DNA from: Chitinophagaceae bacterium
GTDB taxonomy: Bacteria > Bacteroidota > Bacteroidia > Chitinophagales > Chitinophagaceae
Direction of reading: 5' to 3'
NCBI GenBank assembly: GCA_003526435.1
Contig: DPWF01000304.1
Coordinates: forward strand, 1 to 10,117
DNA length: 10,117 bases
Position numbers and translations under genes: made by a program. Position 1 is the stretch's first letter, and each line of letters opens with the position of its first letter. Shown here piece after piece: positions 8,232 to 10,117 of the stretch. The notes under the pieces were generated by a model. The model was given only the letters and a program-made list of their open reading frames with translations, was not told the origin of the DNA and did not search any database.

Positions 8232-8295
8232 CTATCTGACAATGGGTAATTCTTTGTTGATAGTTAAAGATATTCATCACATAAATCAACTCACG

Positions 8296-9675
8296 ATGAC
8301 CAAAAGAAAGCAATCCCGCAGGGCATTTCTTGGTGATTCACTGAAAGCATCTGCTGTGCTGGCGTTTCCATCTATTGTACCTATCAGTGTTTTCGGCAAG
8401 CATGCCCCCAGTAACCGCATTAATGTGGCAGCAATTGGTTGTGGCAGGATTGCCAGAATACATGATATACCGGGTGTATGGCAATATGATTATGCCCAAC
8501 TGATGGCAGTTTGCGATCTCGACAGCAAGCGTGCAGATGAAGGGAAGAAACTGGTCAACGATTATTATACCAGGAAAAATGGTTCCCCTTACAATGGTGT
8601 TAAAATGTACACAGATTACCGGGAGTTGTTACAAAATAAAGATATTGATGCGGTGCTTATCAGTACCCCCGATCATACACATGCCATGATCGGGGCTGCT
8701 GCTGCAAGAGCAGGTAAACACATCTACATGCAGAAGCCTGCTTCTCTTACCATCGCCGAAGGCAGAATTATCAGCAATGTGGTAACCAAAAGCGGCGTAA
8801 AGTTCCAGATAGGCAGTCAACAGAGAAGCAGTGATCAGTTCCGGTATGCTGCGGAGCTCGTGAGAAACGGTAGGATTGGCGAACTCAAAACGGTATATGT
8901 TGGTTTACCTGGCGATCCTCCTGGTGGAAATAAAGAAAAAATGCCGGTGCCTGCGAATCTTGATTATGATATGTGGCTGGCATCCACACCAGAAGTTTAT
9001 TACACCGTCGACAGGGTTCATCCGCAATCAGGTTATGATCGTCCGGGCTGGTTACGATGCGAACAGTTTGGTGCAGGCATGATTACCGGTTGGGGTGCCC
9101 ACCATATAGACAGTGCACATTGGGGAATGGGAATGGAAACCAGCGGACCTATTGAAATCTGGTCTGACAAAGCTGAATTTGCTACCGGAGGTTTATGGGA
9201 TGTACATGGCATATTTAAAACAGGTGCAAAATATGCCAATGGTGTTACCATGATTGTAAGCAATGAATTTCAGAATGGTATAAAATTCGAAGGAAACAAG
9301 GGCTGGATATTTGTTTCAAGAGGCGATTACCAGGTAACATCTTCCGACCCTTCCAAACCAGGCGAAAGAGCAAAAAGATTAGATGCAAGTGACCCTTCCC
9401 TTCTTAGTTCTGTTATTGGTGAAAATGAATTTCGTTTTACGGTAAGTAAAGAACATCATGGCAACTGGCTGGAAGCTATCAGAGATCACAAAGACACCAT
9501 TGCACCTGTTGAAGAAGCACACCGTGCCTGTTCTGCCTGCCTGCTGCATCATATTGCCATGAAACTGAACAGAAAACTGTATTGGGATCCTAAAACAGAA
9601 AAATTCAGTAATGATGCTGAAGCAAATGCCATGCTCAGCCGTCCTCAAAGAAAACAATACGAAGTAAAAGAATGA
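8296..9675 (+). CDS. Tat-exported Gfo/Idh/MocA family oxidoreductase
   Basis: The preferred start, ATG 8296, gives 459 residues and puts a twin-arginine signal (SRRAFL, about residues 7-12, then a mildly hydrophobic stretch) at the very N-terminus. An in-frame ATG at 8218 would add 26 residues before it and overlap the palindrome, so I reject it. The Rossmann motif IGCGRIA (Gly48, Gly50, Ala53) binds NAD(P). The usual EKP motif reads QKP here, with Lys147 kept. The segment GWGAHHIDSAHW (265-276) supplies the probable catalytic His/Asp residues. The C-terminal part ending NRKLYWDPKTEKF is typical of the large bacterial-type Gfo/Idh/MocA proteins of Bacteroidota and Planctomycetota. Tat export implies folding with its cofactor in the cytoplasm and work in the periplasm. 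Members oxidise, reduce or otherwise modify sugars through NAD(P)-bound chemistry; the substrate here is unknown. The next gene begins 4 bases after the stop, so the two are likely translated together. Confidence 0.9.
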   Translation: MTKRKQSRRAFLGDSLKASAVLAFPSIVPISVFGKHAPSNRINVAAIGCGRIARIHDIPGVWQYDYAQLMAVCDLDSKRADEGKKLVNDYYTRKNGSPYNGVKMYTDYRELLQNKDIDAVLISTPDHTHAMIGAAAARAGKHIYMQKPASLTIAEGRIISNVVTKSGVKFQIGSQQRSSDQFRYAAELVRNGRIGELKTVYVGLPGDPPGGNKEKMPVPANLDYDMWLASTPEVYYTVDRVHPQSGYDRPGWLRCEQFGAGMITGWGAHHIDSAHWGMGMETSGPIEIWSDKAEFATGGLWDVHGIFKTGAKYANGVTMIVSNEFQNGIKFEGNKGWIFVSRGDYQVTSSDPSKPGERAKRLDASDPSLLSSVIGENEFRFTVSKEHHGNWLEAIRDHKDTIAPVEEAHRACSACLLHHIAMKLNRKLYWDPKTEKFSNDAEANAMLSRPQRKQYEVKE

Positions 9676-9679
9676 TCCA

Positions 9680-10117
9680 ATGAAAAAAAATTTCGTTCAG
9701 CTATTCAGTCTTGCGATAGTATTCATGTCGTGTCATGAATCTGCAACATCTCACCAGCAACCATTTCAACTGGTGACTGTTGATCCAGGTCATTTTCATG
9801 CTGCACTGGTACAGAAAACCATGTATCCGGCTATCGACTCCACTGTATATGTTTATGGGCCCGCCGGCAATGACATGCAACTTCACCTCGACAGGATCAA
9901 CAGTTACAATAACAGAAAAGAAAACCCTACCCACTGGAATGAAAAAGTATATGCGGGTGCCGATTTTTTTGAAAAGATGATAAAGGAGAAAAAAGGTAAC
10001 CTGGTAGTACTGAGCGGAAATAATCAAAAAAAGACAGACTATATTCTTGCTGCGTTACAGAATGGTTTTCATGTACTGGCTGATAAACCAATGGCAATTG
10101 ATGCCAATGGTTTTGAG
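9680..10117 (+). CDS. Lipoprotein related to Gfo/Idh/MocA oxidoreductases (Oxidoreduct_C type), 3' truncated
   Basis: An open frame of 146 codons starts at ATG 9680 and runs off the window end without a stop. The N-terminus (MKKN, hydrophobic LFSLAIVFMSC) is a lipoprotein signal with the lipid-bearing Cys18; Phe at the -3 position is less usual than Leu. The residues after Cys18 lack an acidic run, so the surface-export signal of Bacteroidota lipoproteins is not evident and a periplasm-facing anchor is more likely. The mature part opens with QLVTVDPGHFHAALVQ, which I associate with proteins carrying the putative oxidoreductase C-terminal domain (PF16490). It continues through VVLSGNN and FHVLADKPMAI, the counterpart of the EKP motif. 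The glycine-rich GxGxxG/A nucleotide loop is replaced by DPGHFH, so ordinary NAD(P) binding is doubtful. It follows the Tat-exported oxidoreductase by 4 bases and probably works with it. The C-terminal half is outside the window. Confidence 0.82.
   Translation, partial: MKKNFVQLFSLAIVFMSCHESATSHQQPFQLVTVDPGHFHAALVQKTMYPAIDSTVYVYGPAGNDMQLHLDRINSYNNRKENPTHWNEKVYAGADFFEKMIKEKKGNLVVLSGNNQKKTDYILAALQNGFHVLADKPMAIDANGFE

Larger units (their letters stand above)
8153..8295 (+). other. Intergenic region with possible transcript boundary
   Basis: This is the only sizeable non-coding gap in the window; all other spacers are 4-29 bases. In order it contains a small GC-rich hairpin candidate (CGGC 8162-8165 with GCCG 8170-8173, extendable upstream by a bulged CTT/AGG pairing) without a convincing T-run after it, an 8-base-pair hairpin (8182-8207), and a 15-base palindrome (8217-8231). 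I do not see a clear Bacteroidota promoter (a TTTG box paired at normal distance with TAnnTTTG). The region may divide the hydrolase operon from the oxidoreductase genes, either as a weak terminator plus regulated promoter or as a processing site. Confidence 0.5.

Noticed and set aside
8218..8295. A longer start for the Gfo/Idh/MocA gene at ATG 8218 or 8242
   Set aside because: It would place 18-26 residues before the twin-arginine signal and would overlap the palindrome; ATG 8296 puts the Tat signal at the N-terminus, as expected.
8153..8295. A Bacteroidota-type promoter (TTTG ... TAnnTTTG)
   Set aside because: TTTG occurs at 8217 and 8253 but the spacing is too long and no good TAnnTTTG box is present; I could not support a specific promoter.
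8296..9675. GH109 alpha-N-acetylgalactosaminidase (NAD-dependent)
   Set aside because: GH109 enzymes share the Tat signal and the fold, but I see no feature that sets this protein in GH109 rather than in the broad Gfo/Idh/MocA group, and the context is xylan. A family-specific profile search would decide.

Overview
The window is a one-strand cluster of plant-polysaccharide genes, best read as part of a xylan/arabinoxylan utilisation locus from a Bacteroidota bacterium. A free-living Chitinophagaceae-like organism is my guess, from protein style only. Supporting signs are AT-leaning DNA with A/T-rich start regions and no Shine-Dalgarno sequences, signal peptides that end in Ala-Gln or Gly-Gln, the particular GH43/GH3 family types, and the pairing of a Tat-exported Gfo/Idh/MocA protein with a lipoprotein relative. 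No mobile element, tRNA, rRNA or CRISPR array is visible. All seven genes are on the + strand and the window cuts the first and the last.

Layout: (1) the C-terminal end of a GH10 endo-xylanase (to 301); (2) a GPH-family sugar:cation symporter (331-1773); (3) a GH43 glycosidase without a signal peptide (1793-2830); (4) an exported GH43 with a C-terminal beta-sandwich domain (2848-4500); (5) an exported GH3 beta-xylosidase-type enzyme with an inserted PA14 domain (4516-7134); (6) an exported DUF6807 protein (7160-8152). These six genes are separated by only 15-29 bases and probably form one transcript. A 143-base gap (8153-8295) follows. It holds a hairpin and a near-perfect 15-base palindrome, and is the only non-coding stretch here big enough for control signals. 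After it come (7) a Tat-exported Gfo/Idh/MocA oxidoreductase (8296-9675) and, 4 bases later, (8) the start of a lipoprotein of the same broad superfamily (9680 to the window end).

Working model (inference): GH10 cuts xylan into oligosaccharides. The exported GH43 and GH3 remove arabinose and xylose units in the periplasm. The symporter brings xylo-oligosaccharides or xylosides across the inner membrane, where the cytoplasmic GH43 finishes them. The DUF6807/oxidoreductase genes add a possible redox or sugar-modifying branch whose substrate cannot be told from the sequence. That branch is the least understood part of the window.
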